DNA from: an uncultured Lachnospiraceae bacterium
GTDB taxonomy: Bacteria; Bacillota; Clostridia; Lachnospirales; Lachnospiraceae
DNA length: 59,636 nt
Direction: 5' to 3'
NCBI GenBank assembly: GCA_947626365.1
Contig: CANQRW010000012.1
Span: forward strand, 1 to 59,636
Shown here piece by piece: positions 59,064 through 59,636 of this stretch. The notes beneath the pieces were generated by a model that was not told the DNA's origin, made no database searches, and was given only the letters and a program-made list of their open reading frames with translations. The position numbers and the translations under genes were made by a program. Every line of letters starts with the position of its first letter. Position 1 is the first letter of the stretch.

Positions 59064-59636
59064 CTATGCCCGTTTCAGCAGGCCGGTCAGTCTGTAAATC
59101 AGGCCCCGGGACGCGCGCGGCATGGTCAGCGGAACCTCCTCGCCAAGAAGCCGCTTGCAGATGTCCAGATAGGCCTGTCCGGAGGGAGTGTCTGTCCCTG
59201 CCAGGGGTTCTCCCTGGTTGGCAGAGATCACGATCTCCTCGTCATCGGGTATGGCTCCCAAAAGGGGGATGGACAGAATATCCATCACATCATCCACCGA
59301 CATCATATCGCCTCTCCGGACCATATCCGGCCGGATACGGTTGACGATCAGATGGATGCTCTTCATCTCATAGTTTTCCAGAAGACCGATGATCCGGTCC
59401 GCATCCCGGATGGCGGACACCTCCGGCGTGGTTACCACCAGCGCCCGGTCCGCTCCTGCCACGGCATTCTTGAACCCCTGCTCGATTCCTGCCGGACAAT
59501 CCAGAAGTATGTAGTCGAAATCATCTCTTAAGTCGTCTGTCAGTTTCATCATCTGTTCGGGATTTACTGCCGATTTATCTCTTGTCTGTGCCGACGGGAG
59601 TAAATAAAGGTTCGGGTATCTTTTGTCTCTGATCAG
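59064..59636 (-). CDS. minD: Septum site-determining ATPase MinD (5' part outside the window)
   Basis: The frame runs off the window edge, so the N-terminus with the deviant Walker A motif is not seen. The visible 190 codons cover YILLDCPAGIEQGFKNAV, VTTPEVSAIRDADRIIGLL, NRIRPDMVRRGDMMSVDDV and the C-terminal amphipathic helix (LIYRLTGLLKRA) that binds the membrane. Reading continues without a stop to base 59636. minE follows after 11 bp. Confidence 0.93.
   Translation of the reverse strand: MIRDKRYPNLYLLPSAQTRDKSAVNPEQMMKLTDDLRDDFDYILLDCPAGIEQGFKNAVAGADRALVVTTPEVSAIRDADRIIGLLENYEMKSIHLIVNRIRPDMVRRGDMMSVDDVMDILSIPLLGAIPDDEEIVISANQGEPLAGTDTPSGQAYLDICKRLLGEEVPLTMPRASRGLIYRLTGLLKRA

Noticed and set aside
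1-59636. CRISPR arrays, tRNA or rRNA genes, insertion sequences
   Set aside because: No regularly spaced direct repeats with spacers, no cloverleaf with TTCGAATC-type arm, no rRNA blocks and no transposase motifs were recognised on either strand.

Overview
The window looks like chromosomal DNA of a Gram-positive anaerobe of the Clostridia, most likely Lachnospiraceae. Support comes from strong AGGAGG ribosome binding sites, sigma-A promoters, LexA boxes of the CGAAC-N4-GTTCG type, a ribosomal L27 with the Firmicutes N-terminal extension next to its Prp protease, short HisG plus HisZ, SepF with MinD/MinE, and many Glu/Thr-rich lipoproteins. GC is moderate (about half, by eye). The genus was not determined. 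No rRNA, tRNA, CRISPR array or insertion sequence was seen.

Layout. 0-4.5 kb: TSCPD protein, esterase, membrane-anchored glycerophosphodiester phosphodiesterase, RsiV-like lipoprotein. 4.5-10.2 kb: a PurF paralogue lacking its catalytic cysteine, then hisZ-hisG-hisD-hisB behind a consensus promoter. 10.2-15.8 kb: DMT transporter, then a two-component system and Bce-type ABC transporter, probably a cell-envelope or antimicrobial-peptide stress module. 15.9-19.6 kb: YcsI/DUF1445 protein, a decayed winged-helix remnant, threonine aldolase, lipoprotein. 19.6-24.2 kb: a single reading frame joining a GH43 glycosidase to an AgrC-like GHKL sensor kinase, preceded by a LytTR-like tandem repeat and promoter and followed by a GH78-like hydrolase. 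24.3-28.4 kb: ybaK, hisA, a degenerate HisF-like domain fused to HisIE, pepT.

28.4-44 kb is a conserved housekeeping run (radical SAM, DUF2344, RNase E/G, then rplU-prp-rpmA-obgE-yhbY-nadD-yqeK-rsfS). It is interrupted between the RNase and rplU by a 7-gene surface-modification cassette: wall-binding transglutaminase, carrier protein, MBOAT acyltransferase, SGNH protein, secreted protein, DltA-like adenylase and M15 peptidase. The cassette resembles teichoic-acid D-alanylation, but the order is not that of a dlt operon and the adenylase lacks the Asp that binds an alpha-amino group. 44-45.3 kb: divergent lexA and a YneA-like LysM division inhibitor, with five LexA-box-like sites between them.

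45.2-59.6 kb is almost all on the minus strand: tyrosine recombinase, TtcA-like thiolase, large NlpC/P60 surface protein, cytidylate-kinase-like protein, rluD-lspA-aroB, a division block (HlyD-like protein, yggS, sepF), a P-loop protein, and dac-mgsA-like-rodA-minE-minD, the last cut by the window end. The MgsA-like protein has lost key catalytic residues.

Strongest leads: the GH43-kinase fusion with its LytTR-like operator, the non-canonical Dlt-like cassette, and three paralogues that keep their fold but have lost catalytic residues (PurF-like, HisF-like, MgsA-like). Family assignments come from motif recognition only; no database search was run.
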